This document shows, piece after piece, positions 1 to 11,600 of a stretch of 64,000 nucleotides of DNA; within the stretch, counting starts at the first letter, position 1, and each line of letters starts with the position of its first letter. The position numbers were made by a program, and so were the translations under genes. The stretch is from contig JAMXBD010001437.1 in NCBI GenBank assembly GCA_024138025.1, forward strand, positions 124,001-188,000, given 5' to 3'. A model generated the notes under the pieces. It ran no database searches and was not told the origin of the DNA. It was given only the letters and a program-made list of their open reading frames with translations. Source of the DNA: Combretum micranthum (lineage: Eukaryota; Streptophyta; Magnoliopsida; Myrtales; Combretaceae).

Positions 1-345
1 TTATGGTATATCCATCCAGATATGAGTGAGATCAACACCTGAGAGAAATTGGCTCGAGCCTTCTATAACCAGTTTAAACTCAATATCGATGTAGCTCCCT
101 CAATGGCTGACCTGAATAAAATGCCTAAGAGGAACAATGAAAAGAATATGCTCAAAGATGGAGAGGTAAAGCTGCTATGGTCACTACTGCAATTCTTGAA
201 AAAGAGCTGACTACCATGTTCATCAATGCCCTGGATAAGCTGTATTATTGGCATTTAATGGGGCATACAGCCACTAACTTTGTTGATATAGTAGCAGCTA
301 AAAGCAGAATTGAAGATGCAATCTTGTCTGGCAAATTGACTGAAT
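1..345 (+). pseudogene. Ty3/gypsy gag fragment, frame-broken
   Basis: This is a piece of a Ty3/gypsy capsid (gag) gene, whose product forms the particle that packages retrotransposon RNA. The first part reads in one plus frame and contains FYNQFKLNIDVAP, like the 'ARAFY-QF-NIDVAP' stretch of plant gypsy gags. After about position 170 the frame changes and EKELTTMFINAL and RIEDAILSGKL follow, both typical of the same gag domain. An in-frame stop near position 41 and the frame change show that it is not functional. The fragment begins at the window edge, so its 5' part is not visible, and coding similarity stops at about 345. The family call rests on recognition of these motifs, and the lineage is not assigned. 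Confidence 0.6.
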
Positions 346-559
346 TGCATAATAAAAGGCCAACCCAAGCGATTGGCCTTAACTGTATGGTGTTCACTCA
401 ATTTGCCACTCATTTTCTTATATCTTGGCCTTTATGGTGTTTTCTACGCATCTATCTTTATCAACTGTACTTCATATCTATTGTTTTATACTTAACAAAT
501 ATAAAAAAGGTAGATATTTAGGGGTTAAGGCTAACCTGTAACCAGTCCACAATCATAAT

Positions 560-1815
560 CTCCTTCGTTGTCGAGTGTGGCTGACTCCACTCCATCCTCC
601 TCATTCTCCTCATAGAACCATTGTCCTTCAAAGGTTATAGATCCTTAGCCATGCATGGATGATGTTGGATAGCTTCCATTTCTGCTTCCACTTTTCATTG
701 GAGGAAGTTTCCTGATGTTCCCAATGATTGAACTGTCACTGACTTCATTTGGGGACATTCATCGACGAAATGTCTTGTTTGTTTGCATATAAAACAAGTT
801 GTAGAAGCCACAAAAGTAACACTTGTTTTGCGACAAAGGGCATCTCTTCGGATAGTGCGCATCTTTGCACTTCTAGCAAGTTACAATTGTCTTTGAGGTC
901 TCCTTCCTTCCATTGATCTTTCCTTTAAAGCTACCAAAAGGCTCAATCCTTTTGGAAGAGAAACTTGAGCTGGTTTTGTCCTGGAATTTCTTCCTTAAAA
1001 CAAATACCTTTTTCTCTGGAGCTCTAGCCAACAAATACCTTTGCTCCCTCAATGATTCGTGCTCTTTCCACCAATTCTTTAGAAGTCCGAATTTCGAACT
1101 CCTCTAATCTCATCCTTAAATCTTCATCCAATCCATTCAGTAATACTTACCGCTTCAATTCCTCACTATACTTGTAGGATTCGGGAGCATAATGCAGAAG
1201 TCTACTAAACTTTGTCTCGTATTGTTCCATTGTCCTTCCTTTCTGAGATATATGTAGGAAGTCGGCACTGTATCTCACTCTTAAACTACTGAGAAAGTAG
1301 TTCTCTAAAAACTTATTTATGAACATGTCCCAAGTGACAGGTGGTGGCAACTCATGACTTTTCGACTTCCACCAAATCCTGGCATTGAACCTCAACATAT
1401 ATGTCCCGTAACTCAAACAGAGGTGGTGCGGTACTTTATATGCAGAAAAAGATCTCTCTATTTGCGCTAACTAATCCTTGACTTTGTCCGGCTTTCCAAA
1501 TGCTCCATCAAAGTAGCGATTGCTCTTAATGAAATTTAGGAGAGAAGTCCTATATGGTCGAGTTGGTGTGGTGGCGACAAGGACGTGGTATGTGACTGAG
1601 CATCATGTGGTGCGAGTCCTTCAACTGATGCTTGTGGTGCTTGTTGAGGTGGTACTTGTGCTAGTGCCGGTATGTTTATGTTTTGCTATTGCACCAAGGC
1701 ATTCAGAATCTGAGCCAACTGACCGAGTGTAGCTTGGAGATCGCCTTATGGATTAGGGGATAGAACTGCTGGTGGCGCTTCTTATTGATTCCCTTCATTT
1801 GGGGGTCATTTGATG
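560..1815 (-). pseudogene. Ty3/gypsy gag with CCHC zinc knuckle, decayed
   Basis: This is a minus-strand gag remnant. From about 1550 down to 1147 it reads as a retrotransposon gag domain: LAQIERSFSAYKVPHH, then an aromatic NARIWWKSKSHELP stretch, then EQYETKFSRLLHYAPE. These are core capsid-domain motifs. Further downstream on the same strand, 755-796 encodes an intact nucleic-acid-binding zinc knuckle (C-x2-C-x4-H-x4-C, CFICKQTRHFVDEC). A Q/P-rich stretch at 1560-1740 resembles the N-terminal linker of such gags. One tryptophan codon has become TAG at 1471-1473, and several frame changes follow. No protease or polymerase follows before the window end on this strand. It may belong to the chromovirus family whose LTRs lie to the right, but no junction proves this. 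Confidence 0.65.
755..796 (-). other. CCHC zinc knuckle coding segment
   Basis: The codons spell C-x2-C-x4-H-x4-C without interruption. This is the one fully preserved motif of the surrounding gag remnant. Confidence 0.7.
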
Positions 1816-2264
1816 CTCGCTATTCCCTTACACATCTTAATCTAGGTCGGTTGTTTAAATTTTTAGTTACATAAGTTTTAATGGCAATTATTAAGTCTTT
1901 TTAAATGTTGAAACATGGAAATTACGAAAATTCCAACATGATAGAAGATATATTGAAATCACAAAAGAAGTTTAAGTAATCAAATCAGGAAATCGAAATT
2001 CAAATTAGAAATACTTCATAAATTGAAAACATTCAAGGGTATGAGACCGTACATAAGAGAAATTAACAACAAAAGCTTACAAGGAAATTTCAAAACGTAA
2101 CAAACACAAAACACCTTTCCGATAGCATAAACTAAATTCCTAATCAATCCTATAACTTAGGTCGATCTTGTTACAAAATTTGATTTGGACTTTCAGGATG
2201 TACTCAGGTGGTTACTTCATTTCTTCGTTTTTCCTTCATCTTTCAAGCTTCCTTTTATCGACTT
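1816..2264. other. No gene recognised
   Basis: AT-rich sequence between two minus-strand coding remnants, probably untranslated element DNA. I see no motif or repeat end here. Confidence 0.4.
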
Positions 2265-3079
2265 TTACGCGGAGGGGGTCATTCCGCGATGATCGGGGCT
2301 AGGGGTCATTCTGGGCCTCTTTGCCACGAACTGCCTCAAGCAGCTTTGCACGATCATCCTTTTACCCTTGCTGGAGGGACGATTCCTTGATGTGATAGGC
2401 TCTCCTTGCTGATAAGTTCGTTGTGGGGCATTCTCTTCATCTGATTCAACCATTATCACATCATCATCTTGGTCTCTTGGCATGGGGGTGCGTGAACGGC
2501 TTCTACTCAGAGCACTTATCTTTGGAGTTGGGTCAACATGCCATCCGGAATCATGACTAACTCCATGGTGTTGGAGACATAGTCATTCCAAAGATGATCC
2601 ATTCGTGGTACCATGGGTTCTATTTCTTGGCATACTTCTTCATCTTCTTTTGGATCTTCTCCTCTTCTTCCTCTTCTTCTTCTTCCATTCCTTCCATGTT
2701 TTCTCCTAATCCTACATATTCACCCCATTCTTTATCTTATGGTTGTGTCGAGCTGGCTCATTGGGATGTGGCAACACATTTCAATACACTTCGCACTAAT
2801 CAAAATAGAAATCTCCATTAGCTCGGTTCCAGTCGGTGCGGTCGGCAAGCTCATCATGGGCATAAATATATAGCGGACCCAAGAAGTTCCAAGTTCTGAG
2901 TCAGGAAGAGTCAGGCATCCATCATTTCTGAATATAAATGTAGCCTTCTGGAGCATGGGAGTATTGTAGTAGTAACCCATGAGTTGTTCCATGCTGTAGA
3001 TAACTTCTAAATCTGTCTAATTTGCGCTCCTTCGGGAATCATACCTTATGCCTTCAATAAGATGATCCCATATGGTATT
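2265..3079 (-). pseudogene. Unrecognised coding remnant, split by a solo LTR
   Basis: The minus strand holds several protein-like stretches that change frame. About 2732-2992 encodes MEQLMGYYYNTPMLQKATF and onward. About 2500-2640 encodes EIEPMVPRMDHLWNDYVSN. Then 2265-2483 encodes an acidic-to-basic stretch (DDDVIMVESDEENAPQ, later SSKGKRMIVQ). The composition is unlike random AT-rich DNA. I do not recognise the family; a gag-like or element-encoded protein is possible. The solo LTR at 3080-6385 lies just upstream of this stretch. Joining across it, the same strand at about 6391-6520 offers another protein-like stretch (MRSDEIYVEYRKNVRLLCED), so the LTR appears to have landed inside this older unit. 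The many frame changes make it a dead copy. Confidence 0.4.
3075..3079. repeat. Target site duplication GTATT, left copy
   Basis: Identical to 6386-6390 on the far side of the solo LTR. Confidence 0.8.
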
Positions 3080-6000
3080 TGTAAATCCCCAAAATTTTGG
3101 ATTCAAATTAAGAGCATAAACCCTAAAGAAGTCAACTGGATTTTCAGAGTCAATAAAACCCTAGTTTACCGTAATCGCTTAAGTCCGGCATCACCGTTTA
3201 AGAAACCCTAAGAAAGTAAGAAAAAGTTTAGTGAGTAGAATAGTTCGTAATTATCCAAGGAAGCCTAAAAAGATTAGTTTAGTAAAATCGAAACTCGTTT
3301 TGAACCGATCGGACACAGTTCTTGAAAAACGTGTCGGGAGCTCGGAATAGGAAAAATATTTCGAATATACCGTTAGATTCATAAAAATATAAGATTCCAA
3401 AATATCAATTTCGTAATTTTTCGGTAGCTAAAAATATCATATATCACAATTATACGCGTATTTTCTTACTACCAGTATTTAATTGTCATGTCTACTTTAC
3501 ATACACTATTTTCTACTATTCTACACTATTCATCTATCTCTACTTTTTTCTTACAACCTACTTTATAACCCATACACCTATTTCTTACACATTTTCATTT
3601 CCAATACAATTTCACATCTTTCATTTCTTACTTTCAATTAACAAAATAACAAAAAAATAAATTTTCCTCTCTCTCTCCCCTCAGATTTGCCCTGGCCACT
3701 CCCCATATATGCCCAATTTGTTATTTTTACTTTATTTAATTAATACAATTTATCTTCCACATTTTCCTATAAAATACCCCCTCATACTTCCACTTTTTTC
3801 ACACTTCTTCTACACTAAAGTTACTATACTCAAATCTCTCTCAAAATTTCTCCAAGAAAGTTTCTTTTAAGAAGTTCTCTCTAGTAGTTCTTTAGGTAAT
3901 CCTTCTTTAAGATTTTCATATGTTTATCTACTTAGTATGAACTTAGTGTGTGTTTTCTAAAACCATGAAGGTTGAGAAAGCAAACAATAGGTTCATACTT
4001 TGTTTTTGTTCATATCTAAACTCTTTTATGTTCCTTTATGTTCATAACTATCTAATATATCTATATAGCTATATATATTATTTAGAGCATATAAGCTCAT
4101 TGTCTTGCAATTTATTTACTTTTCCTTGCAATTTATTTAATTCCAAGTTGTTCTTAAGACTAGTCTTTCTAGTCTTAGACTTGTCCTTATCAAGTCAAAA
4201 CATTTTCTTTTCTTTTCTAGACTAGTCTTTTCTTAGTCTCGGGGTACCTTGATGAAGCTAAGGTCCCAATACTTGATTTATTTTCTTAATTAGCTTATTC
4301 TTTCAAGTATTATGTTTCTTTATGTTTTCATAACTTTATGACTCATATTCATGCATGAACATAATGGTTTTGTCTCAACAAGACAAATGAAGAAATTTTT
4401 TTCTTAAAAATAAAGATTCTTTTCTAGAAATAAAAATAGGTAGTTAATGTTTTTCTAAAAACTAAGAAGCCATCTTAAACAAACTTAGAGGAGTTCATAA
4501 TAGGTTTTATAAACATACATAAAAAAGGACTTTTTGAAGTAAACAAGGATTTTTCAACAAACTCCATCTTTTCTTCATATGATAGAAATTCCTTTTATTT
4601 AAAATAAGATGATCTTAAGAAGTCAAGCAATTATCTTTCTAAATATAGAGGTGTTAATACTTTCAAAAAGTGTTGGAAGCTAAGTATAGGAACCAAAAAT
4701 CATTCCTTAGAAATTTAAGAAGATTATGATTTAGGAAAAGAAAAGAGATACTCATCATAAACAACTTAAGATAATTTTAAAGCAATTACAAGTAATTAAA
4801 TTTAGAGAAAGAAATACACATTTCAATAATTCAAAATCTTTCAAAGTAAAATGGACACCTAAAAATTCTTAAGTTCAAAATCTTGCAAGACTTTACTTTT
4901 CATAAAATTGAGGCAACTTCATTTACTTCATACATTTGTTATGAGTCAATATATTATGTTTATACTTTCAAAAAGCTTATAAAAATATTTGGAAAATCTA
5001 TCTCTTCAAGTGAGCTTTTGATAAAAGGAAGTATTCAAGTTTTTGCAAATTCGTGCAAATCTGGTCGCTGCCTTTTCGGGACCCAAACGACTTAGTTTAA
5101 TGAAAATAAGTTTAGAAATGGATAGATCTTTTTCGAATAGGTAGAAAATGGTATATTATAGGCGAAATTCCGAGTTAAAATGAGCAAGTTATGGCCATTT
5201 TAAGTTGGATTTCCTATTTACGATTTTACCGCGATTTTAAGAAAAGTTTAAGATCTTCAAGAATAGAAACTTCATGAAAAACTTATTTTGGGTATTCCAT
5301 CTTGTTTAGGTGGAGAAGGATCTGAGATCGTGTTTCGGAGGATTACTTCGATTAGGATCTACGACATGGAGTGAGTTATGCCTTTTACTAAGTTACATTT
5401 CCTTGTTTTGTACTTGTAATTAGTAGCACTACAATTAAGAAAAAATAAAATGGATAATTGTTGTATGACTTGGTATTATGAATGATTTAATACAAGTTAA
5501 GAATATCGGAAGTTGGTTTGATAAATAAATTGTGATTCTTGTATTGATATGATGAATATTGTGTTGATCGCCTTTAACTTAAACTAAACATTGTTGGTTA
5601 AACTTATATTGAAATCAATTCATGATATCATACACATGAGTCACATTTGTTTCACTACTATTATTCGTGTGGGAAAACGAGGAAATGGTAGTGGTAGCTG
5701 GTAGGAGCCGAAAAGTCTACAGAGTAAGCAGGAGCCGGTAAATCTGCAGATATTGATGGTCGTATGGGCCTGTAACCTCCCAAACCCTTGTCATGGAGGG
5801 CGTTAAATCCATGCTACACTTGATTTCCGGTTGATCATGTGTATTTTGTGTGTTCATATGATTGATGCATTCTCATATGTTTTGATTAAAATACTTGTAT
5901 GAATTTTGGAAATGTCTTATAAATGGAATTATCTCACTAAGCTAGTTTTGCTTATACCCTTATAGTTTTTTGTTACAGTACGATTACCTTTGGTTGGCCC

Positions 6001-6385
6001 CAAGGAGCCCCGTATGCCAGGTATGAGTATAAGCTACTAGGAGTTTTTGGGAGAAGCTTTATGTATTTAATTTTTGAACATAGGCTTCTAGGAAAATCTT
6101 ATAGTAGGCTTATGTTATAGTTGTTATTTTTGGAAGACTATTAAAGCGGGGGAATGCCCTAAGATGATGTAAGGATATTATTATGGAAATCTTATGATTA
6201 TTTATATAAGTTCTTGCTTGCTTTTTAATTATCTACTTAAATGTAATCCCCGTGAGTCTCCTACTATCTTGGAAGCACGCCTTGCATGTGATATCGAAGC
6301 TCTTACATGACTAAGGTGTCATTCATTAGCTTTAATATTATATGCTGTGGACTGCCACGTTTAGGGTACTCTCTGGAGCGTGACA
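3080..6385 (+). mobile_element. Solo LTR of a Ty3 chromovirus-type element, 3.3 kb
   Basis: The sequence starts TGTAAATCCCCAAAATTTT and ends GAGCGTGACA, so it has TG...CA ends. It is flanked on both sides by the identical 5 bp GTATT (3075-3079 and 6386-6390), which is the length of target duplication made by LTR retrotransposon integrase. No primer-binding site follows and no polypurine tract precedes, so this is a single LTR left after recombination between two LTRs. It matches the inverted LTR at 6724-8704 in its first 300 bases and its last 100 bases. That LTR is joined to a chromodomain pol end, which sets the family (Tekay/Del-like; the lineage name is inference). A TATA box lies about 690 bp in. 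Confidence 0.85.
3768..3777 (+). promoter_or_regulatory. Probable TATA box of the solo LTR
   Basis: CTATAAAATA lies inside the LTR and is followed about 30 bp later by a C/T-rich start-like stretch. It would drive plus-strand transcription of LTR sequence. Confidence 0.5.
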
Positions 6386-6390
6386 GTATT
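6386..6390. repeat. Target site duplication GTATT, right copy
   Basis: Identical to 3075-3079. Confidence 0.8.
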
Positions 6391-6723
6391 ACGTAGTCCC
6401 TCCTTCACATGTTGTACATTTCACGGGCACACCTAGGGCGTCTTACAAGGGCAAAGTCCTCACATAAAAGCCTAACATTCTTCCGGTACTCCACATAGAT
6501 TTCATCACTCCTCATTGTTAGGCATTGGCCTTCGCCCTAACTTCACCAAGGGTAAGCTATAAAAGATAAGGAAGGTCATTAATCTTTTTGGAAAAATCTA
6601 AGCTTTTCTAACTTATCTAGATCTAAGCCTTGTTTACTTGATTTTTATCTATCATTTTCTCTTTCTAGATTCATTCATATTACCTTATTCTTCTAAACTT
6701 GTTGCTCCAATACTAACTTAAAC
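6391..6723 (-). other. Gap between two LTRs; piece of the split coding remnant
   Basis: About 6391-6520 on the minus strand reads MRSDEIYVEYRKNVRLLCED and onward, then a stop. This appears to be the upstream part of the unrecognised unit at 2265-3079. The rest (6520-6723) is AT-rich with no feature seen. Confidence 0.35.
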
Positions 6724-8704
6724 TATCACGCCCCAAAGGATACTCTAAACGTGGTAGTCCACTACATACAATATTAAGACTTAAGAATGACTACCTTAGT
6801 CACGCGAAAGTTTTGATATTATATGTAAGGCGTACAACACAGTACTAGGAGACGCTGGTGGGAAATGTGGTTTGAGTAAGTAATATAAAGCATACAAGAA
6901 TCTAGATAAACATATATAATGCATGAGTTCATTACAAATGCCTTAGGAGCTTTCCCCTGCTAAATATTTTTCCAAGGATCGAATCATAAATACTAAGTCT
7001 TTACAATAAAACTTAAATAACTTCACCAAAAGATTTTAAACAAAGTCTGATCTAGGTCCGTTGATTGGATTTTCCCCAAAAGCTCTCAAAAGATGACTTA
7101 CGATGATAAATGGAGATTGTGGGTACAAAAGCAAATGCTCTTGCACATACAAAAATCTATAGGAGTGTAAGCGTTACTAGCTTAGTGAGAACATTCTCGG
7201 TTTATCATACTCGGAACAAAAATTATCAAACAAGTGAGATGCAACAAACACATGAGCATACAAGACATATGGTTTCCCGAGAATCATATGTTGAATGAAT
7301 TTATGCCTTTCATTTGGGGTTAGGTATATCGGCCAATTACGACCAACTAATAAATTTATAGTTCTTATCAGCTACTAATCACCAACAAAGATATGTAGAT
7401 CTTACCAACTACTACTCACTACATACAGATACTACCGGTTATGCCAACCACCGCTATTATACACTCGTCCCACGAAATGTATAATAGCACATGAAATGAG
7501 ACTCTATTCGTGAAGTGCATGATTCAATTTTATTAAGAATCTATCATTTAGTTAATTTAATTTTTAAGGTGATCATCCAATTTTTAGACATTCCAACGTG
7601 GTCGTAAATAGTACAATTTATTATGGATAATTCAAGACTCGATATGCTTAACATAAATTCGCTAAGCAATATAATCACATGCACTTTTCTATTTTTATCT
7701 TTTTCCTAGTTCTAGTGCCACTAAGCTACAAGCATAGTCATGAGCAGTGTGGAGCTGCTGCTTGCTCATCGTGTTAGCTGCTGCTGCTGCTTGGTTGCTG
7801 CTGCCGTGCGTGGAATGGGGCCTACTGTTGTGCATTGAAGCTGCTGTTCTGCTTGTGCGTGTATGTGAAGGCTGCCCGATAATGCTACCTGCTGCTTGTG
7901 CGTGTAGATGAGGCTGCTGGCGCGTGGGAGAAGATCGGTCTTGCTTCGGGAGAAATCAGTGCGCGTGGAGGAAATTTTCCTCTGCTGTTTAACGTTCCAA
8001 CTTCATTCATGCAGCGCACCAGCGATTGAAAATAAAATCCGACTTCTTCTTCTTTATATATATATATATATATTTAATAGTTATTAGCCAAAAATATTTT
8101 ACTAAAAAAAATATAAATTATTCGCGTATATTTATACTCGTTATATTTACGTTTTATCGAGTTAGAATTTACCTAAATTACTACAATACTTTAAATTATT
8201 TGTATTTTCAAATTTTTTGGTTAAAACTTCACACGATTAATTATTTTTAGTATTTTTAACTTACGTGATTAAATTTTCAAGTTCGATTAATTAAATTAGG
8301 AACCAAGTCCTAATAAATTTAGAATTTTCTAACAATTAAAACAACGGGTTTGAAATTTTCTTTTTAGATCTAAATTGATAGTTATTGTTCAGTATTAGTG
8401 TCTATTTGTATTGTAATCTATTGTTTTATACCGATAAGCTCTATAAATAAACTGTATCTTATCGGTTTCGAAATTTTAAAACTATTTCTAGTTATATATT
8501 GAATTATCAGTTCAAGATACGAAATCTTATTTTTGGTACTTATTAAAGTCGAGAAAATTTTTATTCGAGTTTTTCCAACTAGGAATGAGTTTATTACAAC
8601 TCATAGGTCTATTGTAGGATTTCTATCGGTTTCTAAATTCACTATCTACTTTACGTTTTCTATTTTACTACTGTATACTATTGTGAAAATTTTCGGGGTT
8701 TACA
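6724..8704 (-). mobile_element. 3' LTR of a Ty3 chromovirus, minus orientation
   Basis: Read on the minus strand it starts TGTAAACCCCGAAAATTTT directly after a polypurine tract and ends GGGGCGTGATA. Its end matches the end of the solo LTR (shared words around 'CTAAACGTGG-AGTCCAC' and the following 'ACCTTAGTCA'). The final CA has become TA. It is 1.3 kb shorter than the solo LTR, so an internal deletion or another subfamily is likely. The coding end of pol abuts it on the upstream side, which makes it a 3' LTR. No matching 5-bp duplication is visible because the internal part is truncated. Confidence 0.75.
7735..7990 (-). repeat. GC-rich CTG/CAG-type block inside the LTR
   Basis: Runs of GCTGCTGCTGCTGC and related words, with CGTGCG/GTGCGTG motifs, form a 250-bp GC-rich island in AT-rich DNA. 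The solo LTR of the same family has no such island, so it arose or was kept only here. Confidence 0.6.
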
Positions 8705-8950
8705 TCCTCCCCACCCTTAAAATAAGTTTTGTCCTCATAGCTTGATACGTACCTGATGGTTCAAACAGATTAAGATAATCCTTTCGAACTTCATCTTCTA
8801 ACTCCCAAGTCATTTCCCCCATTCGGGGATCCCATAAAACTTTGACATATCTGATTTCCTTGTTCCTAAGAGTCTGTACTTTACTGTCCATTATTCGAAT
8901 AGGTTGTTTCTCATAAGTCAAGTTCTCCTTCAATGGAATTGGTTCTAAAA
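8700..8950 (-). pseudogene. C-terminus of Ty3 pol with chromodomain
   Basis: This encodes the last 80 or so residues of a chromovirus polyprotein. LTYEKQPIRIMDSKVQTLR, then VKVLWDPRMGEMTWELEDE, then LNLFEPSGTYQ make up a chromodomain, which follows integrase in chromoviruses and steers insertion towards marked chromatin. The end, TKLILRVGRM, is the conserved tail of plant chromovirus pol. The stop codon (TAA) falls on the first bases of the LTR, so polypurine tract, stop and LTR start overlap. Upstream of about 8950 the polymerase and integrase domains are missing and LTR-like sequence follows, so this is a truncated element. The stretch itself has no internal stop. Confidence 0.8.
8705..8719 (-). 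promoter_or_regulatory. Polypurine tract
   Basis: The minus strand reads AAGGGTGGGGAGGA immediately before the LTR's TGTAAACC. This is the purine-rich plus-strand primer of reverse transcription and marks the start of the 3' LTR. Confidence 0.7.
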
Positions 8951-9760
8951 CTGATATTTTTGAAAATCTTATATTTTTACGAGTTTATTGGTATTAACGG
9001 AATATTTTTTTCGTCCGGTATACCAGGGCACAGTTTTCAAAAACCGATCCCGTTCGAATCCGAAAGATGCTAGAAATTTGTGAATATGATATTTTTAAGC
9101 TTTCCTACATTATTACGAACTATTATCAACAATTATTTCCATTTCGTTGTTTAGGGTTTAAGAGCACGGGATTGCCGGATCTTAAACACTAGGGTTTGTT
9201 GTAAGCTTTGTTGACTTTTAGGGTTTCGGTTTGACTTCTGATTCGTTGAGTTATTCGTAATATCATAAAATTTTGGGGTTTTGTTCGTATTATATTTTTA
9301 GTCAACATCTATGGTTTATTTCATTTTATTTGTGATTATTTAATATTTTTCAGTTCTCGGGATCGTTTAACCGAGTTTAGGGTTATGGGTTAACTTAGTT
9401 TGACTTTTGGTGAAAATTAAAATTTTTTATTCTAAAATTCACGAAGGATTTAGGGTCTTAGTATTTCATTGTTGAGCGTTATTTAGGTATATCATCTTGA
9501 TTTACGTGTTAGGAATTGGATAGATGATTTGATTGGTGTACAGATGTTGAATCAACCGATAATTGGATATTCTATTTTGTTTTGAGGGTTATCTTTTTCT
9601 CAAGATTAAGAATTCTTGTGTTTGATCTTATTTACAATTAGGTTTTAACTTGGTTTGATTTTTAGGGTTTCGATTAAGTTTTTGACTTCTAGGATTATTT
9701 TCTAAGAATTATAAAAATTTCAGGGGTTTATAGTTATAACATTCACTTACTCATTTAAAG
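8951..9760 (-). repeat. Decayed LTR-start fragments of the same chromovirus family
   Basis: Read on the minus strand, about 9310-8951 follows the first 350 bases of the solo LTR: CCCCAAAATTTT, AAACCCTAAAAGTCAAC, a CCGGCA word, then ATAGTTCGTAAT. A second, weaker start-like copy (AAACCCCTGAAATTTTTAT, then AAACCCTAAA) begins near 9745. They look like stacked 5' pieces of LTRs. Boundaries are approximate. Confidence 0.5.
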
Positions 9761-11600
9761 GGCCTAGCATGAAATGTAAGGTTTATGTAGTTTTGAATCG
9801 TTACACTATGATAAGTCCTTGTTATGTAAAATATTTTTTGAAACTTGGTTTTAACATATGGAAACCATTTAGTGGAAGAGAAATTTGGAATAAAACTCTA
9901 TCCCTTAACTTTTTAAAAATGCTGTGATATATATTAATAAAGGAGGATGTGAAACTTTAATTTTCTGTTCTTAAACCAGCTTGATTTTAGTGTTTTAAAA
10001 ATGATTAAGAAAAATAGCTACTCATGCTCAAAATTTCTATAAATGTCGAGATCTAAGCAAGAGCCATGAGAAATTTTAACTTTGAAATTCTTTTTATAAA
10101 TCACATGAGTTCATTGTTTTAATTAATCACAATGAAACTGGGCTATAAACCCCTTTTATATAGTGAATTTTGAGCATGAACAAAATGTGAAACTTCATTT
10201 TCAATCTTGATTTACTAATTTTAAAGGTCATGAAGTAATTACACCAAAAAAGTTTTATTTATTTATTTATTTTACCAACACAGATGGAGTGTTTAAGCTC
10301 TATTATAAAAATTCCTTTAAGAAAACTTTAACGAGCAACATCATTAAGATCATGAATATGTAATGAACAATTCTTCATGTTTCATTTACATTGGAACATA
10401 GGACTAATGAATATACATTTTAGGGAGTTTTACAAAGAGTAAAATCATTAGAAAACACTAAAATGGAGTTAAAACATAATATGGAGCATTTGGACCCCTA
10501 CTATTCCGATACCTTCAAGACCCTTTATAAGAGGATAACCTTAGAAATAGATAGTGCATTTGAAGTAGGTAGAAACTGACTACTCATATACAAAAATTGG
10601 ATTTAAAATGACCAAGTTATGGTCTTTTTAAGGTCTAAATTAGGCTACTAGGAAATGTCGTGAGAATAGTACCATAGAAGTAAAAGTTTAGATGAAGTTG
10701 ATCCGAAACACTCATTTTAGGTTTTTCCTTATTCAAGTGATGAGGATCTTGAAGCTACGTTTCTAGAGGATTACTCAACTAAAGATTGTAAAGATTGTAC
10801 TATGAACAAGTAAGTTTTTCCTTATGATTTCGTTATCTTATTTGTACTTGTAGCATTAGTTGCACTAATATGCTAAGAAAAGATAAAAATGGATATGTAT
10901 GGGGAGTCACGAGTTATGTATGTGATTTTATGCTTGCGTGATAAAGTGAATGTTAAGCATATCATAATCTTAAATTGTTTGTCTGAGAGCTTTTGAATAT
11001 TTATATGTACTATTGCTTGGTGCTTATTAAATTGTTTGGTCACCCTCTAATGAACCTTAATAAGGTTTAGCTTAAGAAAAAAAAATATTCATGTATTGTA
11101 TATCATTAAGTCACATTTCTTTTAGCTGCTACTCGTACGTGAGCGATCGGGTGGATTGCCATCTAATAATGTAATCTGCTCTAAGCATGATGAACTAAAA
11201 TGTTCAGGGAATACGACCCTACAGAGGAGCCAAGCCGTACTAATTGCTATGGGCAGGTGTCTAAGGACTATCAATAGTGGGTGTAAGGACCTTTTTAAAA
11301 GTAGTGGTGGTTGTAAAGACCTTTTTTTAAATGCGTTCCCTAACCTTTGTCATGAAGGGTATAAATTCGTTCTATGTATGGCTTCCAGATAACGATATGT
11401 TCCTAGGTATTTATATGCTTGTTACATAGCATGCATATCATATGTTTGACTTTAATAATCTTATTTGTTTATGATTTTTTGGTGCAAATGAAAGAAAAAT
11501 ATGTTACTAAGTTAGATGTAGCTTACACCCCAATACTTTGATTTCTGTAGGAAAAACGAAAGTTGGGATTGAGATAGGATCGAGCGCAGAACATATTAAA
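9761..11600 (+). repeat. Decayed LTR fragment, plus orientation
   Basis: About 10,470-11,150 aligns by eye with about 5,060-5,690 of the solo LTR. Shared words include ACCAAGTTATGG/AGCAAGTTATGG, the 'GAGGATTACT' region, TTGTACTTGTA and AAATGGATA. Near 11,510-11,560 it repeats the 'CTAAG-TAG...GCTTA-ACCC' pattern seen before an AG acceptor-like site at 5,940-5,990. The fragment keeps the middle and end of an LTR but not its promoter end. Confidence 0.5.

Noticed and set aside
5940..6000. A mini-exon in the chromovirus LTR like that of repeats A-D
   Set aside because: An acceptor-like TTGTTACAG is present but the following sequence lacks the conserved peptide core.
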